From: an uncultured Lachnospiraceae bacterium
Lineage (GTDB): Bacteria > Bacillota > Clostridia > Lachnospirales > Lachnospiraceae
Direction of reading: 5' to 3'
Length of the DNA stretch: 5,248 nucleotides
Assembly: GCA_900554205.1 (NCBI GenBank)
Contig: USGM01000156.1
Coordinates: forward strand, 1-5,248
Shown in pieces: positions 1-5,248 of this stretch. Position 1 is the stretch's first letter, and each line of letters begins with the position of its first letter. The notes below the pieces were generated by a model that was not told the DNA's origin, did no database searches, and worked only from the letters and a program-made list of their open reading frames with translations. Position numbers and translations under genes: made by a program.

Positions 1-199
1 GATGGTTGTCGAGGGCGTGTATTCTGCAAAGGCAGCTTATAAGCTCAGCCAGAAATATGGTGTGGAGATGCCGATCGTGTCGGTCGTCAATCGGTTGTTG
101 TTTGAGGATTTAAACGCAGAAGAGGGTATGAAGATGCTGCTCACCAGAAACCGTACTTCTGAATCGACAAGACTTGCATGGGACAATGAGCAGGCTTAG
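1..199 (+). CDS. gpsA: Glycerol-3-phosphate dehydrogenase [NAD(P)+], C-terminal end (partial)
   Basis: This is the 3' end of a gene that begins before the window; codons are in frame from base 2 and end at TAG 197-199, leaving 65 residues. GpsA is the cytoplasmic enzyme that reduces dihydroxyacetone phosphate to sn-glycerol-3-phosphate, the backbone of membrane phospholipids. The visible piece is the last part of the C-terminal helical, substrate-binding domain. It opens with MVVEGV, continues with a KAAY helix and KYGVEMPI, and ends with the helix around LLFEDLNAEEG and a LLTRNRTSE tail, which I recognise as the GpsA C-terminal pattern. The catalytic lysine and the Rossmann domain lie upstream and cannot be seen. 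gpsA lying near spoIVA is a familiar Firmicute arrangement. A strong terminator follows directly, so it is probably the last gene of its operon. Confidence 0.9.
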   Translation, partial: MVVEGVYSAKAAYKLSQKYGVEMPIVSVVNRLLFEDLNAEEGMKMLLTRNRTSESTRLAWDNEQA

Positions 200-222
200 A
201 GACATATATCAATAAACAAGTG

Positions 223-258
223 AAATAGAAGCTGTCAGAGGACGGCTTCTATTTTTTT
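223..258 (+). terminator. Rho-independent terminator of gpsA
   Basis: The arm at 223-236 pairs with 241-254 around the tetraloop AGAG (237-240). This makes a 14-bp stem with one T-G wobble (233/244) and GTC/GAC at the top. A run of seven T (252-258) overlaps the foot of the stem and extends past it. It lies 24 bases after the gpsA stop and separates gpsA from the sporulation gene downstream. The A-rich foot opposite the T run could also allow partial function on the opposite strand, but no minus-strand gene ends here. Confidence 0.93.
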
Positions 259-260
259 GG

Positions 261-311
261 AATAAATCATGTAGCCGGACATATATTATATTGAGTTATT
301 GAACATAGTCA
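261..311 (+). promoter_or_regulatory. Candidate sigma-E-type promoter region of spoIVA
   Basis: spoIVA is a sigma-E (mother-cell) gene in Bacillus subtilis. The family consensus as I recall it is ATA, 16-18 bases, then CATANNNT. Two overlapping candidates fit partly. The first is ATA at 262-264, a 15-base spacer and CATATATT at 280-287; its -10 is perfect but the spacer is one base short, and it would give a leader of about 45 bases. The second is ATA at 283-285, 18 bases and CATAGTCA at 304-311; its spacing is allowed but the last T is missing, and its leader would be only about 20 bases. The first is more natural. The region lies just after the gpsA terminator, where an independent promoter is required. 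The gene identity makes this likely, but the motif is short and the DNA AT-rich. Confidence 0.45.
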
Positions 312-339
312 GGTAGGAATATAGGAGGCTAGTGCTTGG

Positions 340-1800
340 ATGAACATTTATAAGGATATAGAAACACGAACCAATGGCGAGATCTATATCGGTGTGGTCG
401 GTCCGGTGCGGACAGGAAAATCGACCTTTATCAAGCGATTTATGGAGCTGATGGTGCTTCCGGCGATTGCGGATGAGAATAATCGGAAGCGTGCCATGGA
501 TGAACTGCCACAGTCGGCTGCCGGAAAAACCGTGATGACGACAGAACCAAAGTTTATTCCGAAGGAAGCCGTTGAAGTGCTGTTCGAGGATGGGGTACAT
601 TTCAAATGCCGCATGATTGACTGTGTCGGATACATGGTACAGGGCGCAGAGGGACACGAGGAGGACGGCAAGGAACGGCTTGTGAAGACACCGTGGTTTG
701 ACTATGATATCCCGTTTACAAAGGCGGCAGAGATTGGAACGAAGAAGGTCATCTACGACCATTCGACCGTCGGCATCGTTGTCACCTGTGACGATACAAT
801 CTCGGAGCTTGACCGAAGTGCGTACATACAGCCGGAGACACAGACGATTCAGGAGTTAAAGACGCTCGGCAAGCCGTTTATCGTGATCTTAAATACGAGA
901 AAGCCAGCCAGCCCGGAGACACTGGAGCTTGCACAGCAGATGGAAGCAGAGTATGGTGTCGGGGTATTGCCAATCAACTGTGACCAGCTGCGGAAAGCCG
1001 ATGTCGTACATATCTTTGAAGCACTGTTGTTGGATTTCCCGGTGACCTGTGTGAAGTTTGATATCCCCAAATGGGTGGAAGCACTCGATATGAAGGATGC
1101 AATCAAACAGAAAATCGTGGAGAAGACAAACCAGATCTTCAGTCAGATGTATCTGATGAAGGATGCGACGAACTATGCGTTTGTCGAGGATGAATATCTG
1201 CAGTCCATCGAGATGCAGGCACTCAATCTGGCAGATGGCTCTGTCGAGATACGTCTTGTATTAAAACCGGAATATTACTATGCAATGCTCTCTGAGATCA
1301 TGGGTGAACCGATCCAGAACGAATACGATTTCATGAAAGCAGTCAAGTCGCTTGCTGCAACAAAGTCCCAGTGTGCGAAGGTAAGTACTGCGCTGATGCA
1401 GTCGTTTAAGACCGGCTATGGCTCGGTAACACCAGATGCAGGCGATATCCGGCTGGGTGAACCGGAGATCATCAAGTCCGGAAACAAGTTCGGCGTGAAA
1501 TTGACGGCGCAGGCACCGTCCATCCATCTGATCAAAGCGAATATCACGACTGAGATTGCACCGATCGTCGGCTCCGAGGAACAGGCGAAAGATCTGATCG
1601 CCTATATCCATCAGGATGGGGAGAAGCAGGATGATATCTGGGATGTGAATATATTTGGTAAGACGGTGCGCCAGCTTGTGGAGGATGGACTTTCGGCGAA
1701 GGTCAACAAGATCACGCAGGAAAGCCAGCAGAAATTACAGGATACGATGGAGAAAATCGTCAACGATTCGAACGGCGGAATGGTTTGCATTATTATCTAA
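340..1800 (+). CDS. spoIVA: Stage IV sporulation protein A, coat morphogenetic ATPase
   Basis: SpoIVA is the ATP-driven cytoskeletal protein that polymerises on the mother-cell face of the forespore outer membrane, forms the basement layer of the coat, and is needed for cortex assembly. At 486 residues it is close to the B. subtilis protein (about 492). The Walker A loop is GPVRTGKST at residues 21-29 (lysine 27). The conserved stretch DELPQSAAGKT is at 54-64, followed by the TTEPKF segment (67-72) with the sensor-like threonines, and IDCVGY at 93-98 carries the Walker B-type aspartate 94. The middle and C-terminal domains follow (for example GEPEII and APSIHLIK). The protein ends in GGMVCIII, matching the hydrophobic C-terminus of the family that is linked to SpoVM-dependent membrane localisation. 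The ATG at 340 is chosen because AGGAGG lies at 323-328 and residues IYKDIETRT align with the family N-terminus. No terminator follows; scpA starts 21 bases later. Of its 13 arginine codons, 12 are CGN, unlike its neighbours. Confidence 0.98.
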   Translation: MNIYKDIETRTNGEIYIGVVGPVRTGKSTFIKRFMELMVLPAIADENNRKRAMDELPQSAAGKTVMTTEPKFIPKEAVEVLFEDGVHFKCRMIDCVGYMVQGAEGHEEDGKERLVKTPWFDYDIPFTKAAEIGTKKVIYDHSTVGIVVTCDDTISELDRSAYIQPETQTIQELKTLGKPFIVILNTRKPASPETLELAQQMEAEYGVGVLPINCDQLRKADVVHIFEALLLDFPVTCVKFDIPKWVEALDMKDAIKQKIVEKTNQIFSQMYLMKDATNYAFVEDEYLQSIEMQALNLADGSVEIRLVLKPEYYYAMLSEIMGEPIQNEYDFMKAVKSLAATKSQCAKVSTALMQSFKTGYGSVTPDAGDIRLGEPEIIKSGNKFGVKLTAQAPSIHLIKANITTEIAPIVGSEEQAKDLIAYIHQDGEKQDDIWDVNIFGKTVRQLVEDGLSAKVNKITQESQQKLQDTMEKIVNDSNGGMVCIII

Positions 1801-1813
1801 AAGATGATAGAAT
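1785..1813 (+). promoter_or_regulatory. Candidate sigma-A extended -10 promoter for scpAB
   Basis: An extended -10, TGATAGAAT (1805-1813, matching TGnTATAAT at all but one position), lies 17 bases after a weak -35-like TTGCAT (1785-1790) that overlaps the last codons of spoIVA. Transcription would be expected to begin near 1819-1821, only 1-3 bases before the scpA ATG. A vegetative promoter is functionally needed here, because scpAB should be expressed during growth while spoIVA should be mother-cell specific. The -35 matches TTGACA at only three of six positions, so the call depends on the extended -10 and on context. Confidence 0.45.
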
Positions 1814-1821
1814 AGCCGGGT

Positions 1822-2571
1822 ATGGACGAAAAATTAGAATTCAAGATCAATCAGTTTGAAGGCCCGCTTGACCTGCTGCTGCATCTGATCGATAAGAACA
1901 AATTTAATATATTTGATATTCCAATCGTCGAGATTACCGAGCAGTATCTGGATTACCTGAATCGTATGCAGGAGGAAAATCTGGACGTGATGAGTGAATT
2001 TCTCGTGATGGCAGCGACGCTTCTGGATATCAAATGCAGGATGCTTCTCCCGAAAGAAGTGAATGAAGAGGGAGAAGAAGAGGATCCGAGACAGGAACTG
2101 GTAGAGCAATTACTGGAATATAAGATGTATAAATACATGTCCTTTGAGCTGAGGGACAGGCAGGTGGATGCAGCGAGGAATCTTTACCGCGAGCAGAGAC
2201 TGCCGGAGGAGGTTGCGGCTTACAGACAGCCGGTGGATTATGAAGAGCTGGTTGGGGATATGACACTGAACAAGCTGCATGAAATTTTTAAGTCTATCGT
2301 GCGGAAACAGGAGGACAAGATCGACCCGATCAGAAGCCATTACGGCAATATTGAGAAGGAAGAGATCGACATGGATGCGAAGACGCTTTATGTCGAGGCG
2401 TATGCGAAGGAGCACAGAGCTTTCAGCTTCCGCAAGCTGTTGGAAAAGCAGTCGAGCAGGATGGAAGTGATCGTTACCTTTCTGGTGATTCTGGAGCTGA
2501 TGAAGACGGGGAAGATACTGATCTGTCAGGAAAATATTTTTGATGACATCATGATCACATCACAGATGTGA
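1822..2571 (+). CDS. scpA: Segregation and condensation protein A (kleisin)
   Basis: ScpA is the kleisin subunit of the bacterial condensin. It bridges the two SMC heads and binds ScpB, and the complex compacts and segregates the replicated chromosome at the nucleoid. The length, 249 residues, matches B. subtilis ScpA (about 251). The N-terminal signature FEGPLDLLLHLI is at 12-23, followed by the conserved IPIVEITEQYLDYL segment. A charged acidic linker lies near residues 80-95 (NEEGEEEDPRQEL), and the C-terminal winged-helix that contacts an SMC head carries SFRKLLEKQSSRMEVIVTF and ends in LMKTGKI...ENIFDDI. ATG 1822 is the only reasonable start: the upstream frame hits TAG at 1813 and the family motif begins right after it. 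No Shine-Dalgarno sequence is visible in the 20 bases before it, which is unusual beside the strong sites of spoIVA and ftsH. smc itself is not in the window. Confidence 0.97.
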   Translation: MDEKLEFKINQFEGPLDLLLHLIDKNKFNIFDIPIVEITEQYLDYLNRMQEENLDVMSEFLVMAATLLDIKCRMLLPKEVNEEGEEEDPRQELVEQLLEYKMYKYMSFELRDRQVDAARNLYREQRLPEEVAAYRQPVDYEELVGDMTLNKLHEIFKSIVRKQEDKIDPIRSHYGNIEKEEIDMDAKTLYVEAYAKEHRAFSFRKLLEKQSSRMEVIVTFLVILELMKTGKILICQENIFDDIMITSQM

Positions 2572-2592
2572 GGGGATGAGTGAGGGACATTT

Positions 2593-3162
2593 ATGGAGCG
2601 AACCAAGGCGGAGGCGGTGCTGGAGGCAATACTGTTTACGATGGGAGACTCGGTTGAGGTGAAAAGTCTTGCCGAGGTGATCGAAGAGGATGTAAAGACA
2701 ACAAAAGAGATTCTGAAAGGCATGGAGAAGCGTTATGCCAGGAGTGACAGAGGAATTGCGCTGACATGGTTCGACGATGCGGTGCAGCTCTGCACAAAGT
2801 CAGAGATGTACGAATATCTGATCAAGATTGCCAGGACACCCCGGAAAATGACCCTGACGGACACCGTTCTGGAAACCCTGTCGATCATTGCCTATAAGCA
2901 GCCAGTGACGAGGATCGAGGTGGAGCGGGTGAGAGGTGTCAGCTGTGACCACGCGATCAATAAGCTTCTGGAATATGATCTGATCACGGAGCTCGGCAGG
3001 CTGGATGCGCCGGGAAGACCGCTGCTCTTCGGGACGACGGAGCAGTTTCTGAGATGCTTTGGCGTCAAGAGTCTGGAGGATCTGCCGGAGCTGAATCCGG
3101 TGCAGGTGGAAGAATTCAAGCAGCAGGCGGAAGCGGAAGTGCAGATGCAGCTGGATATTTAG
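2593..3162 (+). CDS. scpB: Segregation and condensation protein B
   Basis: ScpB is the winged-helix dimer that binds the central part of ScpA and regulates the SMC-ScpA ring. At 189 residues it is near the usual size (B. subtilis about 197). Two winged-helix domains are expected: the first at about 1-80 (EAVLEAILFTMGDSVEVKSLAEVI) and the second at about 85-165. The second has the hallmark ETLSIIAYKQPVTRIEVERV (94-113) with RGV following, then GRLDAPGRP (135-143) and FGTTEQFL (146-153). A Glu/Gln-rich tail follows (EEFKQQAEAEVQMQ), a region that is variable in the family. GAGGG at 2582-2586 sits 6 bases before ATG 2593 and supports this start. It lies 21 bases behind scpA with no terminator between, so the two should be co-transcribed. 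The gene end overlaps a sigma-E-like promoter for the next gene. Confidence 0.97.
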   Translation: MERTKAEAVLEAILFTMGDSVEVKSLAEVIEEDVKTTKEILKGMEKRYARSDRGIALTWFDDAVQLCTKSEMYEYLIKIARTPRKMTLTDTVLETLSIIAYKQPVTRIEVERVRGVSCDHAINKLLEYDLITELGRLDAPGRPLLFGTTEQFLRCFGVKSLEDLPELNPVQVEEFKQQAEAEVQMQLDI

Positions 3163-3181
3163 AGGGAAAGCCTCATATACT
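3153..3181 (+). promoter_or_regulatory. Candidate sigma-E promoter for the dacB-like gene
   Basis: GGATATT at 3153-3159 is separated by 14 bases from CATATACT at 3174-3181. Written as ATA, 16 bases, CATANNNT, this matches the sigma-E consensus as I know it at every fixed position and with an allowed spacing. The -35 box lies inside the last codons of scpB. Transcription would start near 3188, giving a leader of about 33 bases before the ATG at 3221. B. subtilis dacB, which also lies downstream of scpAB, is sigma-E dependent, so gene and motif agree. The spacer covers the scpB stop codon. No competing sigma-A promoter is convincing here: TATACT at 3176-3181 has no good -35. Confidence 0.6.
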
Positions 3182-3236
3182 GTTTTAAATCCATGTTTTG
3201 CGGGTATCGGAAAAGTGCGGATGAAAAAAACAGTAT
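3177..3236 (+). repeat. Perfect 10-bp inverted repeat enclosing the dacB start
   Basis: ATACTGTTTT at 3177-3186 is the exact reverse complement of AAAACAGTAT at 3227-3236; a T-G wobble (3176/3237) can add one pair. The 40-base interval contains an inner match, ATCC 3189-3192 with GGAT 3219-3222, that would pair the first two bases of the ATG. The left arm overlaps the -10 of the sigma-E-like promoter, and the right arm lies in codons 3-6 of the gene. GGGGC and seven T (3242-3248) follow the right arm. The pairing is seen directly; a regulatory role is inference. Confidence 0.5.
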
Positions 3237-4573
3237 GGGGCTTTTTTTGTGCCCTTTTTCTTGCAGTAAAGCTGTCAGCGGCAGCGGAGGGCAGCGATCC
3301 GGCGGAGGAGATTTCGCTGTATGCAACGGCGGCGGTGCTGATGGATGCGGACACGGGGAGGGTTCTCTACGGGAAGAATGCGGATACGCCGATGGCGATG
3401 GCGAGCACGACTAAGATACTGACCTGTATTGTCGTTCTGGAGAATGCCTCTCTGGACGAGACCCTGAAGACCTCCTCCTACGCCGCCGGTATGCCGAAAG
3501 TGCATCTCGGGATCAGAAGAGGAGAGGAATACACGGTGCGCGATCTGCTGTATTCCCTGATGCTGGAATCGCATAATGATTCCGCGGTGGCGCTTGCGGA
3601 GCATGTCGGAAGGAAGTTCCTTGCGCCGGAGCTCGCTGGAAAGGAGGCATCCGATTACACGGTGGAGGAGAGTAAGCAGGCGGTCGCGACATTTGCGCGA
3701 CTGATGAATGAGAAGGCGGTTGAGCTCGGTTGCCGGGACAGCTGGTTCATCACGCCGAACGGTCTGGATGCGGCACAGGAGTTTACCCTGCAGGACGGCA
3801 CGGTGATTACAAAGGAGCACAGCACGACGGCGGCGGAGCTTGCGCGGATCATGAGCTACTGCATTGGGGAGTCCGAAAAGCGCGAAGATTTTCTGGAGAT
3901 TACGAGGACGCAGAATTACAGCTTTTCCGCGAACGGCAGAGGCTATTCCTGCGTCAATCACAATGCTTTCCTGAACATGATGGATGGGGCGCTCAGCGGC
4001 AAGACGGGCTTTACCAACAAGGCTGGCTACTGTTATGTGGGCTCTCTGAAACGGGACGGAAGAACCTTTGTCGTGACGCTGCTTGCCTGCGGATGGCCGA
4101 ACCATAAGACATGGAAGTGGAGCGATACGAGGAAACTGATGCAGTACGGTGTGGATCACTTTTTCTACCGGAGCTTCCGGGACGAGGGGATCGCCTTTGA
4201 CGAGAGCAGGCTGCAGCCGATTCCTGTTCTGAACGGACAGACGTATATTCTGGGGGAAACTGCGTATACTGATACCGTGATAAAGGGCAGGGGGACGGCG
4301 GAGTATGGTGGCCTGGATTCTTTGGCTGGCGGAGCGGGCGAAAAATCTGTGGAAGGAATTCTTATGCGTGAGGATGAGGAAGTGAAGGTGGAATACCGGA
4401 TCGAGAAGCAGCTGCAGGCTCCTGTCGAGGCAGGCACGGAGGTGGGAGAGATTACATACAGCGTGGGAGACACGGTGTATCTGAGGGAGGGCATCGTGAC
4501 GACGGAGGCGGTGAAAAAAATTGACTTTGCGTGGTGCGTCTCCCAGATCCTTTCCAGATATTGCATCTTCTGA
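3221..4573 (+). CDS. dacB: Secreted D-alanyl-D-alanine carboxypeptidase, S11 family, DacB-like
   Basis: This low-molecular-weight penicillin-binding protein removes the terminal D-alanine from peptidoglycan pentapeptides outside the membrane and so limits cross-linking. With ATG 3221 it has 450 residues, longer than B. subtilis DacB or DacF (about 380-390). A signal peptide is clear: MKK, a hydrophobic stretch to about residue 16, and an AAA cleavage region near 20-22. The catalytic motifs are in order: STTK at 62-65 (serine nucleophile 62, lysine 65), SHN at 117-119, PNGLD at 179-183, and KTG at 261-263 within SGKTGFTNKAGYC. A charged loop after PNGLD (about 184-199) adds length. A beta-rich PBP5-type C-terminal domain follows, and the end, IDFAWCVSQILSRYCIF, looks like an amphipathic membrane-attachment helix. 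A GTG at 3215 would add two residues; the ATG fits a normal MKK signal start, although only a weak GGAAAAG (3209-3215) precedes it. Position after scpAB and a sigma-E-like promoter favour the cortex enzyme DacB; the DacB/DacF choice is inference. Confidence 0.92.
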   Translation: MKKTVWGFFCALFLAVKLSAAAEGSDPAEEISLYATAAVLMDADTGRVLYGKNADTPMAMASTTKILTCIVVLENASLDETLKTSSYAAGMPKVHLGIRRGEEYTVRDLLYSLMLESHNDSAVALAEHVGRKFLAPELAGKEASDYTVEESKQAVATFARLMNEKAVELGCRDSWFITPNGLDAAQEFTLQDGTVITKEHSTTAAELARIMSYCIGESEKREDFLEITRTQNYSFSANGRGYSCVNHNAFLNMMDGALSGKTGFTNKAGYCYVGSLKRDGRTFVVTLLACGWPNHKTWKWSDTRKLMQYGVDHFFYRSFRDEGIAFDESRLQPIPVLNGQTYILGETAYTDTVIKGRGTAEYGGLDSLAGGAGEKSVEGILMREDEEVKVEYRIEKQLQAPVEAGTEVGEITYSVGDTVYLREGIVTTEAVKKIDFAWCVSQILSRYCIF

Positions 4574-4621
4574 ATTTTATATTTGTTTACACTTTTTTAA
4601 GAATAATACAGAGTCTCTTTA

Positions 4622-4651
4622 TTGACTGGGGAATCCTGCTTGCGCTATAGT
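4622..4651 (+). promoter_or_regulatory. Candidate sigma-A promoter of ftsH
   Basis: TTGACT at 4622-4627 and TATAGT at 4646-4651, each five of six matches to consensus, are separated by 18 bases. The predicted start near 4658 leaves a leader of about 40 bases before the ftsH ATG. The 124-base gap after dacB holds no hairpin with a T run, so some read-through from dacB is possible. No CIRCE-like element or CtsR-type heptad repeat is visible, so heat-shock control by HrcA or CtsR is not supported. A short inverted repeat, TCCTG 4634-4638 and CAGGA 4653-4657, flanks the -10 but is too small to interpret. Confidence 0.7.
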
Positions 4652-4697
4652 ACAGGAAAAGCTATGGAAGGTCTGTGCGTGAAGGAGGAAAAGGGAA

Positions 4698-5248
4698 ATG
4701 AAAAAAGTTGAAAAACCTAAGAAACCATTGCTTTTCTATTACACCATTGCACTGGTGGCATTGTTACTGCTGAATATCTTTCTGTTTCCGAACATCGGAG
4801 CAAACCGTGTAAAAGAAGTGGATTACGGCACATTTCTGACGATGGTTGATCAGAAGCAGGTCTCCAGGGTGGAGCTGAACGGTGACATGATCTACTTTAC
4901 GGATAAGAGTGAGGAGGCGCAGCTTTACGAGACAGCGACCTTTGATGATCCGGAGCTGGTGAACCGGCTGCAGGATGCCGGATGCGAGTTCGGACGAGTG
5001 GCGCAGAAGGAGATGAACCCCATCCTGAATTTCCTGCTCGTGTGGATTCTGCCGATTCTTATCTTCTGGGGGCTGGGACAGCTTCTGACAAGGCTCCTTA
5101 TGAACAAGATGGGCGGAGCAACGGCGGGAGGCCCGTTCATGCAGTTTGGCAAGAGCAACGCCAAGGTATATGTGGAGTCCACGACAGGCATCACCTTTAA
5201 CGATGTTGCCGGTGAGGATGAGGCGAAGGAGCTACTGGCGGAGATTGT
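4698..5248 (+). CDS. ftsH: ATP-dependent zinc metalloprotease FtsH, N-terminal part (partial)
   Basis: FtsH is a membrane-bound hexameric AAA+ protease that extracts and degrades misfolded or regulatory membrane proteins. The reading frame is open from ATG 4698 to the window edge, giving 183 complete codons of a protein usually above 600 residues. AAGGAGG at 4682-4688, 9 bases upstream, fixes the start. In order: a basic cytoplasmic N-terminus (KKVEKPKK), a first membrane helix (about 11-30), a small extracytoplasmic domain containing VKEVDYGTFLTMVDQKQVSRVEL (38-60), and a second membrane helix (about 109-130). A Gly-rich linker (GGATAGGP, 139-146) and the AAA+ entry motif TFNDVAGEDEAKELLAEI (166-183) follow. 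The Walker A, Walker B and HEXXH zinc motifs are beyond the window, so catalytic competence cannot be judged. In B. subtilis FtsH interacts with SpoVM, the small protein that anchors SpoIVA; whether the shared neighbourhood reflects this is speculation. Confidence 0.96.
   Translation, partial: MKKVEKPKKPLLFYYTIALVALLLLNIFLFPNIGANRVKEVDYGTFLTMVDQKQVSRVELNGDMIYFTDKSEEAQLYETATFDDPELVNRLQDAGCEFGRVAQKEMNPILNFLLVWILPILIFWGLGQLLTRLLMNKMGGATAGGPFMQFGKSNAKVYVESTTGITFNDVAGEDEAKELLAEI

Noticed and set aside
286..762. Minus-strand reading frame (158 codons) opposite the 5' end of spoIVA
   Set aside because: It is complementary to the highly conserved Walker A region of spoIVA. The protein looks random, and no promoter or terminator supports it.
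1800..1822. Possible terminator between spoIVA and scpA
   Set aside because: The 21-base gap contains no inverted repeat with a T run.
3237..3258. Small hairpin GGGC/GCCC followed by T residues inside the dacB signal sequence
   Set aside because: A 4-bp stem with a nine-base loop is too weak for a stand-alone terminator, and the T runs encode the Phe/Leu residues of the signal peptide.
2800..3354. Minus-strand reading frame (184 codons) across scpB and the dacB start
   Set aside because: It overlaps scpB, the junction and the signal-peptide region, has low-complexity composition, and matches no family I know.
3193..3414. Short plus-strand reading frame starting MFCGYRKSADEK
   Set aside because: It is the neighbouring frame of the dacB-like gene. 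Its Gly-rich, repetitive later half is a shift artefact of GCG/GGC codons, and it has no ribosome binding site.
3275..4159. Long minus-strand reading frame (294 codons) opposite the dacB-like gene
   Set aside because: It is antisense to a gene with all three catalytic motifs. The translation is rich in Arg, His and Pro with no recognisable domain, as expected from the complement of GC-rich codons, and no ribosome site is evident.
4644..4667. Direct repeat GCTATAG / GCTATGG near the ftsH promoter
   Set aside because: Only about six bases match, and the first copy is the -10 region itself. This is too short to call an operator.
4574..4697. Search for a spoVM-like micro-gene in the gap before ftsH
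   Set aside because: No short frame on either strand resembles the MKFYTIKLPKFLGG-type peptide.

Overview
The window looks like chromosomal core DNA of an endospore-forming member of the Clostridia, probably a Lachnospiraceae-type gut Firmicute. The basis is the combination of spoIVA (a spore coat ATPase), Firmicute-type scpA/scpB, a sporulation-type D-alanyl-D-alanine carboxypeptidase and ftsH, together with AGGAGG-type ribosome binding sites and moderate GC. The taxonomic placement is inferred from gene content and protein style, not from a database search. All genes are on the + strand. I see no mobile element, CRISPR array, tRNA or rRNA.

Layout: (1) 1-199, the 3' end of gpsA (glycerol-3-phosphate dehydrogenase), closed by a strong intrinsic terminator at 223-258. 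(2) 340-1800, spoIVA, preceded by AT-rich DNA with sigma-E-like promoter motifs. (3) 1822-2571 scpA and 2593-3162 scpB, the kleisin and winged-helix partners of SMC. (4) 3221-4573, a secreted S11-family D-Ala-D-Ala carboxypeptidase, DacB-like. (5) 4698 to the window end, the N-terminal third of ftsH, with its own sigma-A-like promoter. No stretch over 300 bases lacks a gene.

Two themes are interleaved. spoIVA and the DacB-like gene are expected to work in the mother cell (coat basement layer and cortex peptidoglycan trimming). scpAB and ftsH are housekeeping genes (chromosome condensation/segregation and membrane proteolysis). With no terminator visible between spoIVA and dacB, promoter placement must separate these programmes. 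I see candidates at each switch: a sigma-E-like promoter before spoIVA, a sigma-A-like extended -10 immediately before scpA that would give an almost leaderless mRNA, a good sigma-E-like promoter across the scpB stop codon driving dacB, and a sigma-A-like promoter before ftsH.

The most interesting non-coding signal is a perfect 10-bp inverted repeat (3177-3186 / 3227-3236) around the dacB start. A read-through transcript could fold the dacB start into a hairpin, while a transcript from the sigma-E-like promoter would lack the left arm. I found no convincing new multi-gene system; the genes are all known families.
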